Both the position numbers and the translations under genes were made by a program. Under the pieces are notes generated by a model. That model was not told the origin of the DNA. It ran no database searches and worked only from the letters and a program-made list of their open reading frames with translations. Shown in pieces: positions 1 to 7,874 of a stretch of DNA of 64,000 nucleotides. Source of the stretch: Streptomyces sp. SID8352 (GTDB lineage: Bacteria > Actinomycetota > Actinomycetes > Streptomycetales > Streptomycetaceae); contig NZ_WWGX01000071.1 in the NCBI RefSeq assembly GCF_009862265.1, forward strand, positions 62,001 to 126,000, given 5' to 3'. Numbering within the stretch: the first letter of the stretch is position 1; each line of letters opens with the position of its first letter.

Positions 1-738
1 CGCCGGGGGTGAGGACGGGGAGGCGGAGGGCGGGCCCGACGGCCGTAGGCCGTCACCGGTGCGCAGCATCTCGTCCCGGGTGAGCAGCATCGCCCTCTGG
101 TCCGGGTCCCAGGTCCACTGGAGCCGGTACTCGTAGCCCGCGACCTCCGACGGCGCGCGGACGATCACCGACCGCCCGGCCAGCTCGACGGCGCTCACGG
201 CGTCCTCGTAGGCCATGATCCGGACGAGCCGGTCCCCCTCCACGGTGAAGACGCGCACGGCGGTCAGCTTCTCCGGCAGCAGCCGGAACCCCAGCGTCAG
301 CTCGGGCCGCCCGTCTCCGGTGAGGTCCCGGTAGTACGGCCGCAGCACCGGGCACCCGGTGCCCCGCCCGGCCGCCGAGCAGTCCGCCAGGCGGCGGGTC
401 GTCTCCCGGTACGGTGCCCGGTCGCCGTCGTACTGCTCGGGATGCGCGGCGATCTCGGCCCGTACGGCGGCCAACGGGTCGACGTCCCGGATGTCCCCGC
501 CGGGCACGCCGACGCCCTCGACGTCCTGGTGCTCCACCTCGCCGATGTCGTAGGCGGGGCTCGACGCGGGCGGCAGCTCCGGCCAGGGCCGGGCCGGGCT
601 CACGGCCGTCGGGGTCGCCCCGGCGCCCCGCAGCCCGCCGGTGTCCCCGCAGCCGGACAGCGCCACGGCGGCCCCCAGAGCCGCCACCGCGGCGGCGGAC
701 GCGCGGGCGGCGCGGCGCCGTGGGTGACTGGTGGGCAC
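1..738 (-). CDS. Putative secreted lipoprotein, C-terminus cut off by the window edge
   Basis: The reading frame runs from a GTG at 738 to the left edge, so the C-terminus is missing. The start is supported by an AGGAGT ribosome binding site just upstream. The N-terminus has a basic stretch (RRRAAR), an Ala-rich hydrophobic helix and a lipobox LSGC near residue 30, so export and lipid anchoring at the Cys are expected. The mature part has a Pro/Ala/Ser spacer and then a globular region with motifs such as YYRDLTGDGRPELTLGFR and YRLQWTWDPDQRAML. I do not recognise a named domain. The DLTGDGRPEL stretch resembles short acidic loops in secreted proteins, but no function is assigned. Confidence 0.75.
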   Translation of the reverse strand, partial: MPTSHPRRRAARASAAAVAALGAAVALSGCGDTGGLRGAGATPTAVSPARPWPELPPASSPAYDIGEVEHQDVEGVGVPGGDIRDVDPLAAVRAEIAAHPEQYDGDRAPYRETTRRLADCSAAGRGTGCPVLRPYYRDLTGDGRPELTLGFRLLPEKLTAVRVFTVEGDRLVRIMAYEDAVSAVELAGRSVIVRAPSEVAGYEYRLQWTWDPDQRAMLLTRDEMLRTGDGLRPSGPPSASPSSPPA

Positions 739-1168
739 AGCACTCCTGTGGGGGGAGGGCGGACGGGGCGGCCTGGCCCCGCACGCCCTGTTCGGCTTCG
801 TACGCCTGTCCATCTTGCCTGGCGCAACCCGCGAACGACCACCGAGACCCCCGGAGCCCCGGCCCACCCCGGGCGCACCCGCGGGGACCGCGCCCTCCAG
901 GGGCCGGTGAACCGTGGCCGCGAAGCCCGGCCCGCGCGCACTCGCGAAGCCTGCCCCGCGCGTACCCGTGGGGACCGCCCGGCTCCGGGCGCGTCCCGGG
1001 TTCCCTCCGCGGGTGCCGACCCCGGTCCTCCAGGCACCGGGGGGCCTCCCCGGCTCTCCGCCCCGTCCGGCCCTGGCGCGCGCCTCTGGTTCCCGCCGTG
1101 TCCCGGCGCCGTGCGCACCGTGCGTTCCCGGCCGCGCGGATGCCGCGGTCCCGGCTCCCCGGCCGGGC
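739..1168. other. Intergenic region without a recognisable gene
   Basis: About 430 bp of very GC-rich sequence between the lipoprotein start and the ligD stop. Several open frames cross it, but they are low-complexity Arg/Pro/Gly translations. It must hold the promoter of the lipoprotein gene, but I see no convincing -10/-35 pair. Confidence 0.6.
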
Positions 1169-2035
1169 TCAGGGTGGCGGGGCCAGGAGGGGGGCGAGCA
1201 GGTCGCCGTGGGAGGCGAGGCGCGCGAGGACGTCCCCGGGGAGGAAGCGCAGCCGGTCCGGGTCGTCGCAGTCCGCCACCTCGTCCCAGGTCACCGGCGT
1301 CGACACGGCGGGAGTGGCGCGGGCCCGCACGGTGTAGGGGGCGGCGGTGGTCTTGCGGGCCGCGTTCTGGCTCCAGTCGACGAACACCTTCCCCGGCCGC
1401 AGGCTCCGCGTCATCCGGTGCACCACCAGTCCCGGCAGCGCCGCCTCCGCCTCCACGGCCAGCCCCTTCGCGTAAGCCGACACCCGCTCGGGCGACGCCC
1501 CCCGCACCCCCGCCAGCAGGTGCAGCCCCTTCGCCCCGGACGTCTTCGCGTACGCCTCCAGACCGTCCGCCGCCAGCCGCTCCCGCAGCCACAGCGCCAC
1601 CTCGCAGCACTGCGCGACGGTCGCGGGCGGACCGGGGTCCAGGTCGAGCACCAGGCGGTCCGCCTCACCGGGCACGGCGGCGGTCCACTGGTGGGTGTGG
1701 AACTCGGCCACCAGGTTCGCCGCCCACATCAGGCTCGGCAGGTCCTGCACCAGCACCATCCGCGCGGGCCCCTCCGACCGGGCCACCTCCGCGGTGGTGA
1801 CCCAGCCGGGCGTACCCGGCGGCACGTTCTTGGTGAAGAACACCTGCCCGTCCGGCCCGTCCGGATAGCGCAGGAAGGAGAGCGGGCGGTCCCGCAGGTG
1901 CGGCAGCAGCGCCCCGGCCGCCGTCGCGTAGTAGTGCAGCAGTTCGCCCTTGGTGAGGCCGGTCGCCGGATACAGCACCTTCTCCAGGTTGCTGAGGGCC
2001 ACCCGCCGCCCCTCCACCACGGTGATAGGCGCCAT
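1169..2035 (-). CDS. ligD: LigD polymerase-domain protein (NHEJ primase-polymerase)
   Basis: 288 residues matching the stand-alone polymerase domain of bacterial LigD, an archaeo-eukaryotic primase-fold enzyme that fills and extends ends during non-homologous end joining. Visible family signatures are the N-terminal LSNLEKVLYPATG, the metal-binding LDLDPG near residue 130, KTSGAKGLHLL near residue 165 and the late DWSQN motif. There is no ligase or phosphoesterase module, and the length fits the single-domain form common in streptomycetes. It is divergent from ku with only 67 bp between the two starts, so the pair probably shares a regulatory region. Start ATG at 2035; the ribosome binding site is weak. 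Confidence 0.93.
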   Translation of the reverse strand: MAPITVVEGRRVALSNLEKVLYPATGLTKGELLHYYATAAGALLPHLRDRPLSFLRYPDGPDGQVFFTKNVPPGTPGWVTTAEVARSEGPARMVLVQDLPSLMWAANLVAEFHTHQWTAAVPGEADRLVLDLDPGPPATVAQCCEVALWLRERLAADGLEAYAKTSGAKGLHLLAGVRGASPERVSAYAKGLAVEAEAALPGLVVHRMTRSLRPGKVFVDWSQNAARKTTAAPYTVRARATPAVSTPVTWDEVADCDDPDRLRFLPGDVLARLASHGDLLAPLLAPPP

Positions 2036-2102
2036 ACCATGAGAATCTCACGCAATACGGATGAACCGCCCGGCGGTGGGCGCGACCGGAAAGGTGCTGC
2101 AC

Positions 2103-3272
2103 ATGAGATCCATCTGGAACGGCGCCATATCCTTCGGCCTGGTCAGCATCCCCATCAAGCTGGTGAACGCGACCGAGAGCCACACCATCTCCTTCCGCCA
2201 GATCCACACCGAGGACGGCGGCCGGATCCGCTACCGCAAGGTCTGCGAGCTGGACGACCAGGAGGTCGCCTCCGGCGAGATCGGCAAGGCCTACGAGGAC
2301 GCGGACGGCTCGATGATCCCGATCACCGACGAGGACCTCTCCCGGCTGCCGATCCCCACGGCGCGCACCATCGAGATCGTGGCCTTCGTGCCCGGGGACC
2401 GGATCGACCCGCTCCAGATGGGCTCCGCCTACTACCTCGCCGCCGCCGGGGCGCCCGCCGCCAAGCCGTACACCCTGCTGCGCGAGGCGCTCAAACGCAG
2501 CGACCGGGTCGCCATCGCCAAGTTCGCGCTCCGCGGCCGGGAGCGTCTCGGCATGCTCCGGGTGGTGGGGGACGCCATCGCCATGCACGGGCTGCTCTGG
2601 CCGGACGAGGTGCGCGCCCCCGAGGGCGTGGCCCCGGACGCCGACGTCACCGTCCGGGACAAGGAGCTGGATCTCGCGGACGCCCTGATGGACACCCTCG
2701 GCGAGATCGACCTGGACGATCTGCACGACGAGTACCGCGAGGCCCTGGAGGAGGTCATCGCCGCGAAGTCGGCCGGCGAGGCGCCGCCGGAGAGCCCGGA
2801 ACCGGCGGGCCACGGCAAGGTGCTGGACCTGATGGCCGCGCTGGAGAGCAGCGTGCGGGCGGCCCGGGAGTCGCGGGGCGAGGGAGAGGGCGAGGGCGGG
2901 GGAGACGGGGCGGAGGGCGGCGGCGCGAGCGGGAAGGGCGCCGGGGGCGATGCCGCCGGGCGCGAGGACGCCGAGGTCAGGGCGTTGCCGCGGCGCGAGG
3001 CGTCCTCCCGGGCCACCCCCAAGCGGACCGGCGGCAAGAAGACGGCGTCGGCGGCGAAGGGGACGGCCGCCGGGAAGTCGTCGGCGTCGTCGGCGAAGAA
3101 GTCGACCGCGCGGTCCTCCGGATCGCGCTCCGGCTCGGCCTCCGGCTCGGGGTCGGGGAAGAGGACCGCCGCCAAGGGTTCCGGCGGGAGGGCGACGGCG
3201 GGCGGCGGCTCGGGGAAGGGCACGGCGGGGACGACGGCGAAGAAGACGTCGTCCCGCAAGCGCACGGCCTGA
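2103..3272 (+). CDS. ku: Ku protein, DNA end-binding factor of NHEJ
   Basis: The bacterial Ku homodimer threads onto double-strand DNA ends and recruits LigD. The first ~260 residues carry the Ku core, starting MRSIWNGAISFGLVSIPIKL and including FRQIHTEDGGRIRYRKVC. After about residue 265 there is a long tail, first Glu/Gly-rich and then alternating Lys, Ala, Ser, Thr and Gly, like histone H1 or Lsr2-type DNA-binding tails. At 389 residues it is longer than minimal Ku. ATG at 2103 is chosen because GGAAAGG lies upstream and the conserved MRSIWNG begins there; an in-frame ATG at 2061 would add 14 non-conserved residues. Confidence 0.95.
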   Translation: MRSIWNGAISFGLVSIPIKLVNATESHTISFRQIHTEDGGRIRYRKVCELDDQEVASGEIGKAYEDADGSMIPITDEDLSRLPIPTARTIEIVAFVPGDRIDPLQMGSAYYLAAAGAPAAKPYTLLREALKRSDRVAIAKFALRGRERLGMLRVVGDAIAMHGLLWPDEVRAPEGVAPDADVTVRDKELDLADALMDTLGEIDLDDLHDEYREALEEVIAAKSAGEAPPESPEPAGHGKVLDLMAALESSVRAARESRGEGEGEGGGDGAEGGGASGKGAGGDAAGREDAEVRALPRREASSRATPKRTGGKKTASAAKGTAAGKSSASSAKKSTARSSGSRSGSASGSGSGKRTAAKGSGGRATAGGGSGKGTAGTTAKKTSSRKRTA

Positions 3273-3802
3273 TCCCGGCCGCGTGGCCCCGGCGGGACCG
3301 GGGCCGGGTCCTGCCGGGACGCCACCGCCGGGTGCCGGGGGAGTACGTACGGCGGCCGGGCCCGCCCGCCTGCCCGACCGGACCGGCACCTGGGTCTGCC
3401 CGACCGATGGCCATCGGGGTCTGTCCGGCCGGGGCGGTGCCGTGCCTGCTCATCCGAACGCCGTCCGGGCCCGCCCACGGGTCGGTGTCCGGGATTGCCC
3501 GACGGGACGGACCGGTACCCGGGCCTGCCTGGCTGGACCCGCGTTCGGGCCCGCCCGATCAGACCGACACCTGGGTCTGCCCGACCGATGGCCATCGGGG
3601 TCTGTCCGGCCGGGTCGGTGCCGTGCCTGCTCATCCGAACGCCGTCCGGGCCCGCCCACGGGTCGGTGTCCGGGATTGCCCGACGGGACGGACCGGTACC
3701 CGAACCCGCCCGGCCGGACCCGCGTCCGGACCGCCCGACCCGGACCGACATCCGGGCCCGCCCGACCCGGCGCCGGTCCGCCATCGCTCCCCGTGGGCGG
3801 CG
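3273..3802. other. Intergenic region between ku and a convergent gene, repeat-bearing
   Basis: About 530 bp without a credible gene. It contains a two-copy direct repeat (listed separately) and GC-rich pentamer-like runs built on CCGACC and GCCCG. Translations in several frames are merely periodic, because the repeat is open in many frames. Confidence 0.7.
3387..3701. repeat. Two-copy direct repeat with 181-bp period, each copy holding a 14-bp palindrome
   Basis: Positions 3387-3520 and 3568-3701 are almost identical over about 134 bp; I see one clear difference, GGGGCGG versus GGGTCGG, near 3434/3615. Each copy holds the perfect palindrome CCGATGGCCATCGG (3404-3417 and 3585-3598). The 47 bp between copies are also similar, and a third degenerate start lies near 3745. 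No coding role is evident. Confidence 0.88.
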
Positions 3803-4594
3803 TCAGCCTCCCGGTGTCCCGGAGGGTGCGTACAGCGCGGGGCCCGCGGACGCCGGCGCATCCGGAGCCCCCGTGGCCACGGGCACCGCCGGGGCCACCG
3901 ACGCCGCCGGGGCGACCGGTACCGCCGAAGCCGCCGGGGCCGCCGGTGCCGTCGACGCCGGCGGTGACGCCTCCGGGGGCAGCCCGAACGGGGTCTCCTC
4001 CAGCGGGCGGCCGATGGTGTCGGCGGGGCCCTCCACGGGGGCGACCGGGCCCCCGGCCCATTGCGACCAGGCGGTCAGGGCCAGGGCGACCGCCGCCGCC
4101 GTGCCCGCCACCCGGCCCGCGCGGCGCAGCCGTCCGCCCCGGTCCAGCTCGCCCCAGGCGGGGCGGGAGCGCGGCTCCTCCGGCTGCCACGGCTCGCCCA
4201 CCGTGTCGGCGTACGGCGCGCGGGACGGCGGGGGCGGGACCGGCGGGGGCGGCGGCGCGGTCGTCCGCCCCCGGCCCCGCTCCGCGGCGGCGGGCTCCCT
4301 GGGCGCCGAGGCGAGGATCGCGCGCTCGGTGTCCGCCAGGAACTTCCGCCAGACGTCCTCGCCCACCGGCTCGTCCACCGGGGGGACCGGGGGGACCGGG
4401 GGTGGCGCGGGCACGGGGGCCGCCGGGGGCGGGGACGGCCACGAAGCCACCCCGTCCGGTCCCGGAGGAACCCCGGCGGCACCGTCGGGTCCGCCCGACG
4501 CATGGGGTCCGCCCGGTCCGCCCCGTCCGTCGAATCCACCGGGTCCGTCCGGCTCAGCCGAACCGTTCGGCCCGTCCGGGCCGGACGCGCTCAT
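3803..4594 (-). CDS. Proline-rich single-pass membrane protein of unknown function
   Basis: 263 residues. The N-terminal ~90 residues are Gly/Pro/Asp-rich and probably disordered. A short motif, EDVWRKFLADTERAIL, sits near residue 95, followed by a Pro-run linker. One hydrophobic segment (AGTAAAVALALTAWSQW) near residue 175 looks like a transmembrane helix, and the tail is Pro/Ala/Val-rich and presumably outside. The start ATG at 4594 follows GGAGGGG. It lies 70 bp downstream of the DUF385-like gene on the same strand and may be co-transcribed. The architecture is like small streptomycete membrane or anti-sigma-like proteins, but no recognised domain supports that. Confidence 0.7.
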   Translation of the reverse strand: MSASGPDGPNGSAEPDGPGGFDGRGGPGGPHASGGPDGAAGVPPGPDGVASWPSPPPAAPVPAPPPVPPVPPVDEPVGEDVWRKFLADTERAILASAPREPAAAERGRGRTTAPPPPPVPPPPSRAPYADTVGEPWQPEEPRSRPAWGELDRGGRLRRAGRVAGTAAAVALALTAWSQWAGGPVAPVEGPADTIGRPLEETPFGLPPEASPPASTAPAAPAASAVPVAPAASVAPAVPVATGAPDAPASAGPALYAPSGTPGG

Positions 4595-4664
4595 CGTGCC
4601 CCTCCGGCCGTCACGGAGTCCGCGCGGTGCGCGGGGCGCGGGGGATCGTGGCGGTGCCCGTCCG

Positions 4665-5177
4665 TCATCCGCGGCCCCCGTCCGCCGCGTCCAGCCGGAC
4701 GAACGGGATGACCCGCCCCGCCGCGCGGAACGACTCCTCGCCGCCGTCCACCGCCAGTCCCATCAGCGCGCACATCCGCCGGGCGGTACCCGGATGGCGT
4801 CGGGCGTAGTCCGCCATGATCCCGGCGCCCGCGTCCGGCGTCAGGAACCGCGCGGTGATGGCGTGATGGCGGTTGCCGAACTGGATGACGGTCTTGGGCT
4901 GCCGCAGCAGGTTGCGGTACCAGTCCGCCGTCGGGCCGAACCCGGAGGCGACGGTCCAGCTCCGGCCGTCCGGCTCGTGGCGCTCGTACTCCACCACCTC
5001 CAGCACCGACCGCCGGTCCAGGCCGCTGACCCGGCCGGTGTGGTGCAGCAGGAGCAGTCGCCCCCGGAAGAGGGGGGCCAGGCCCGCGCGGAAGAGGAGG
5101 TCCGGCAGCCGGGCGGCGAGCCGCCGCCACCGGGTGGGCGACTGGGGCCGGCCGGGTGCGGTGCGGGTGCGCGCCAT
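4665..5177 (-). CDS. Ddn/DUF385-family F420-dependent nitroreductase-like protein
   Basis: 170 residues of the deazaflavin-dependent nitroreductase type (split beta-barrel, actinobacterial F420H2-binding family). Visible signatures are LLLLHHTGRVSGLDRRSVLEVVEY, ASGFGPTADWYRNLLRQPKT and the His-rich strand QFGNRHHAITARFL, followed by the C-terminal helix YARRHPGTARRMC. The substrate cannot be told from sequence. The start ATG at 5177 is preceded by GGGAGGGCGATC, a good ribosome binding site. Confidence 0.85.
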   Translation of the reverse strand: MARTRTAPGRPQSPTRWRRLAARLPDLLFRAGLAPLFRGRLLLLHHTGRVSGLDRRSVLEVVEYERHEPDGRSWTVASGFGPTADWYRNLLRQPKTVIQFGNRHHAITARFLTPDAGAGIMADYARRHPGTARRMCALMGLAVDGGEESFRAAGRVIPFVRLDAADGGRG

Positions 5178-5469
5178 GATCGCCCTCCCGGTGCGAGCGG
5201 TACGGAACGGAACGGTACGGATCGCCAGGGAACAGATCCTTCGCCGCCCACCCTTCCACAGTCACCCGGTCACCGTGCAGTCGCCGCCGTTCACGGTCCG
5301 CTCACGGTCGGGTCACGGCCGCCCCGGGCCGCCGTCGCGGAGGAGCGGGAGCGGGGGAATGGGGGAGCGGGGCAGCGGGGGAGGGCGACGACGGGGAAGC
5401 GCGGGTGCCTCCGGGGAGAGAGCGGGGATCGGGGGGCGCCGTCCCGCCGTGCCCGGCTGGCCGGGAGCC
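5178..5469. other. Intergenic region, nothing recognised
   Basis: 292 bp between two minus-strand genes. A cluster of related hexamers (TCACGGTC, TCACCCGGTCACCG) lies at 5260-5320 and could be operator-like, but no ordered repeat or hairpin is obvious. Confidence 0.5.
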
Positions 5470-6285
5470 TCAGGGGACCGGGGGGCCGCCGAGATAGGTC
5501 CCGGCGCGGTCGTGGGGCCAGGCGTTGGCGACGCACCCCTTGAGCCCCTTGATCTGCTGCATCATCACCGGCGCCGGACGGCCGGGCCCGGGGCAGGTCT
5601 CGTGGCCCCGGCCGATGCGGTGGCCCACCTCGTGGTTGACGATCAGCGCCCGGTACTCCCCGATCGGCCCGTCGAACTCCGGCGAACCCAGCTTCCAGCG
5701 CTTGAGGTTGACCACCACGTCGCTGCCGACGCTGCAGTTCACCTCGCCGCGCGTGTCCAGCCCCGCCCGGCCGCAGATCGCGTCGACGGTGCCGGGGGTG
5801 GCGATCCGCACCACGAAGTCGTACGGCTCCGAGCCGGCCAGCCGGAAGGACTCGGTGCCGTCACGGGTCCAGCCGCGCGGGTCGGCCAGCACGTCGGCGA
5901 TCTCGGCGGCGGCCTTCTCCGGGTTGACGTCGATGCCGTTCTCCACGACCACCATGTACCGCCGGACCCGGCCGCCGTGCCCCACGACCCGGCCGTCCGC
6001 CTTCGCCGTGACGAAGGTGCCGGGGCCGGTCGCCGGGATCGCGGCCGGTGACGGCGGGGGCGCGGCGGGGGAGGCCGGGGCGGGCGCGGAGCCGGGCGGA
6101 ACGGCGGCCGGGGAGGGCCCGCCGGGGGACGCGGTGCCTCCGGCCGCCGGGGTCCCGGACCGGTCCGGCGGGTCCGCCGCCCCCGGTGTCCGGGTCCCGT
6201 TCCAGTACAGCAGCGCGGCACCCGCCAGCACGACGGCTCCGGCGGTCCGCGCGGTCACGGGCGGGCGGCCTCGGTGTGGGCTCAT
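5470..6285 (-). CDS. DUF3152 secreted or membrane-anchored metzincin-like protein
   Basis: 271 residues. The N-terminus has one hydrophobic helix (GAVVLAGAALLYW), then a Pro/Ala/Gly linker of about 65 residues. The C-terminal ~180 residues match DUF3152, with FVTAKADGRVVGHGGRVRRY at the front and a zinc-site motif HEVGHRIGRGH near residue 218, followed by PVMMQQ, which resembles a Met-turn. This is the HExxHxxGxxH pattern of metzincin peptidases, so an exported metallopeptidase is likely; the substrate is unknown. The start ATG at 6285 has a near-perfect GGAGGAGG site. An upstream in-frame ATG at 6381 with GAAGGG is the alternative and would add 32 residues. Confidence 0.85.
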   Translation of the reverse strand: MSPHRGRPPVTARTAGAVVLAGAALLYWNGTRTPGAADPPDRSGTPAAGGTASPGGPSPAAVPPGSAPAPASPAAPPPSPAAIPATGPGTFVTAKADGRVVGHGGRVRRYMVVVENGIDVNPEKAAAEIADVLADPRGWTRDGTESFRLAGSEPYDFVVRIATPGTVDAICGRAGLDTRGEVNCSVGSDVVVNLKRWKLGSPEFDGPIGEYRALIVNHEVGHRIGRGHETCPGPGRPAPVMMQQIKGLKGCVANAWPHDRAGTYLGGPPVP

Positions 6286-6676
6286 GGCGGGTGCCTCCTC
6301 CTCACGGCGCGTCACCTCCGGCGCCGTTCCCTCCGCCAAGATCAAACCGGATGGATGTGCGAAAGGGGTACGGATGGTCATGTAACCCTTCTCACAGGGG
6401 GGTTGACACGAGGTGGGGCAACCTCCGGGGACCGGCGGCCCTCCCCGGTCGCGCCTGCCCCGCGTGCCGGCGTCCGTGTCCCCGCGCGTCCGCGCCCCGT
6501 GCCCCGCGCTCGCGCTCCGCGTCCGCGGTCCCGGCCCTTTCCCCTCCCCGGCGCCGCGCCCCACTCGCGCCGGCCCCCTTCCCCCGCGTCCCCGTCCACG
6601 CGCCCGTCCACGCCCCGTCCACGCGCCGGGGCCGCCCCGCGACGGCGGGACGGCCCCGGAGGGGGGAGCGCGGGCG
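6286..6676. other. Intergenic region downstream of the pigment cluster
   Basis: About 390 bp of GC-rich sequence with many CGCGTCC and CGCCCGTCC runs. It holds the probable terminator at 6628-6657. No gene is supported. Confidence 0.6.
6628..6657 (-). terminator. Hairpin downstream of the spore pigment operon
   Basis: GGGGCCG at 6628-6634 pairs with CGGCCCC at 6651-6657 around a loop with further C/G pairing. It lies just past the stop of the last pigment gene and has no T-run, so it is of the Streptomyces hairpin-only kind. Confidence 0.5.
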
Positions 6677-7012
6677 TCAGCCGGGGGCGGACCGCTCCCA
6701 GCGGTAGAAGCAGCGGGCCATCGCGTCCCGGGGACCCCGCCAGGTCTCCGGGTCGTACGCCGAGACGTACGGCTCCAGCCGCTCGCTGACCTGCCGGAAC
6801 TCCGGATGTCCGGTCAGTCTGCCGATGGCCGGCGCCGGGTCCTCCTCGCTCTCGATGAGGTGCAGGTACACACCGTCACCGAACTCGAAGAGACTGCGCC
6901 GGCTGACCCCCACCAGATGGGGCAGCTCGCCCCGGTCGGACTCGGCGAACACCTTCGCGATGTCCGGTGCCGCGCCCGGGGTCATCCGGGCGACGATCAG
7001 GGTGTGGTGCAT
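6677..7012 (-). CDS. whiE-VII: TcmI-family polyketide cyclase (WhiE ORF VII)
   Basis: 111 residues, the usual size of the ferredoxin-like TcmI cyclases that close later rings of aromatic polyketides. It begins MHHTLIVARMTPGAAPDIAK and contains ESDRGELPHLVGVSRRSLFEF and the YLHLIE strand, all typical of the family. It is the last gene of the whiE-type operon, 30 bp after the aromatase/cyclase, which fits a role in folding the spore pigment polyketide. Confidence 0.93.
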   Translation of the reverse strand: MHHTLIVARMTPGAAPDIAKVFAESDRGELPHLVGVSRRSLFEFGDGVYLHLIESEEDPAPAIGRLTGHPEFRQVSERLEPYVSAYDPETWRGPRDAMARCFYRWERSAPG

Positions 7013-7042
7013 GCGGATGCCTTCCCGGTCGGCGGGGCCGTG

Positions 7043-7522
7043 TCAGTCCGCGACCGCGGCGGCGGTCCGCCGCTCGCCCGCCGCCTGCTCGATCCGGTCC
7101 CGGATCAGGGCCATCTGCGTACGGGAGTTGCGGTTGATGTTGTCCGTCATCCCCGCGTCGTCCACCGGGGCCTCCGGCTTCATCGCGAAGTCCTGGATCC
7201 AGCGCATCCGGGTCCCCTGCGGGGTCTCGGCGTACTCCCAGACGATGTCCATGTACTGGAACGGGCCCGTCTCCACCCGCCGGGCGCGGACGGTGCGGGC
7301 CACCGGGTCCACGACCCGCTCCGAGACCCAGCTCCACACCCGGTCCTGCTCGTCCGGGTGCATGGTGAGCCGGAACACCACGCGGTCCCCGTCCCGCTCG
7401 ATGACCTCCACCGAGGCGTACTCGCTGAACAGCCGCGGCCAGTTGTCGACGTCGTTGGTCATCGTCCACACCAGCTCCAGCGGCGCGGCGATGGTGATCT
7501 CGTTCTCGGTGTGCCCTGCCAT
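7043..7522 (-). CDS. whiE-VI: Aromatase/cyclase of the START/SRPBCC fold (WhiE ORF VI)
   Basis: 159 residues with a single SRPBCC domain, as in mono-domain aromatase/cyclases that set first-ring cyclisation and aromatisation of the polyketide on the ACP. Visible features are the ENEITIAAPLELVWTMTNDV start, the WPRLFSEYASVEVIERDGD region and the C-terminal helix TDNINRNSRTQMALIRDRIE. ATG at 7522 is chosen because AGGAGT stands seven bases upstream and the conserved domain begins at once. It sits directly after the ACP gene, with only 2 bp between. Confidence 0.93.
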   Translation of the reverse strand: MAGHTENEITIAAPLELVWTMTNDVDNWPRLFSEYASVEVIERDGDRVVFRLTMHPDEQDRVWSWVSERVVDPVARTVRARRVETGPFQYMDIVWEYAETPQGTRMRWIQDFAMKPEAPVDDAGMTDNINRNSRTQMALIRDRIEQAAGERRTAAAVAD

Positions 7523-7524
7523 GC

Positions 7525-7794
7525 TCACACTCCTGTCCTGAGGGCGCCGTTGACCAGCGCGAGGAAGTCCGCGGGCGTCTTGCACCGCTCGGCCTGCTCG
7601 GGCAGGCCGAGGCCGTAGCGCTTCTCCAGCTCGGCCACGATGCCCAGCAGCCCGAGGGAGTCCAGGCCGAAGGCCTCGAAGCCGTCGCCGGCCTGCTGCT
7701 GGAGGGTGACCGGGTCGACCTGGACGCCCGCCGTGCGCCTCATCAGCGCCGACAGCTCCTCGACGGTCACCTGGTGGTCCACTTGGTCGGTCAT
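7525..7794 (-). CDS. whiE-V: Acyl carrier protein of the spore pigment PKS (WhiE ORF V)
   Basis: 89 residues. The phosphopantetheine attachment serine is in FGLDSLGLLGIVAELEKRYG, near residue 46. The growing polyketide is carried on this serine between ketosynthase and cyclases. It starts at ATG 7794 after a GGAGCACCACCC-type site. Its place between chain length factor and aromatase is the standard order in type II PKS operons. Confidence 0.95.
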   Translation of the reverse strand: MTDQVDHQVTVEELSALMRRTAGVQVDPVTLQQQAGDGFEAFGLDSLGLLGIVAELEKRYGLGLPEQAERCKTPADFLALVNGALRTGV

Positions 7795-7874
7795 GGGTGG
7801 TGCTCCTTCACTGGTTCGCTGGATACGGCGCGCGCCCGCGGCGGCGCCGGTCTGATCGGCCGGACCGGCCGCGG

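Noticed and set aside
914..3967. A plus-strand open frame of over 1000 codons across ligD, ku and the repeat region
   Set aside because: It overlaps two certain genes, translates to Arg/Gly/Pro/His-rich low-complexity sequence and is a usual by-product of very high G+C.
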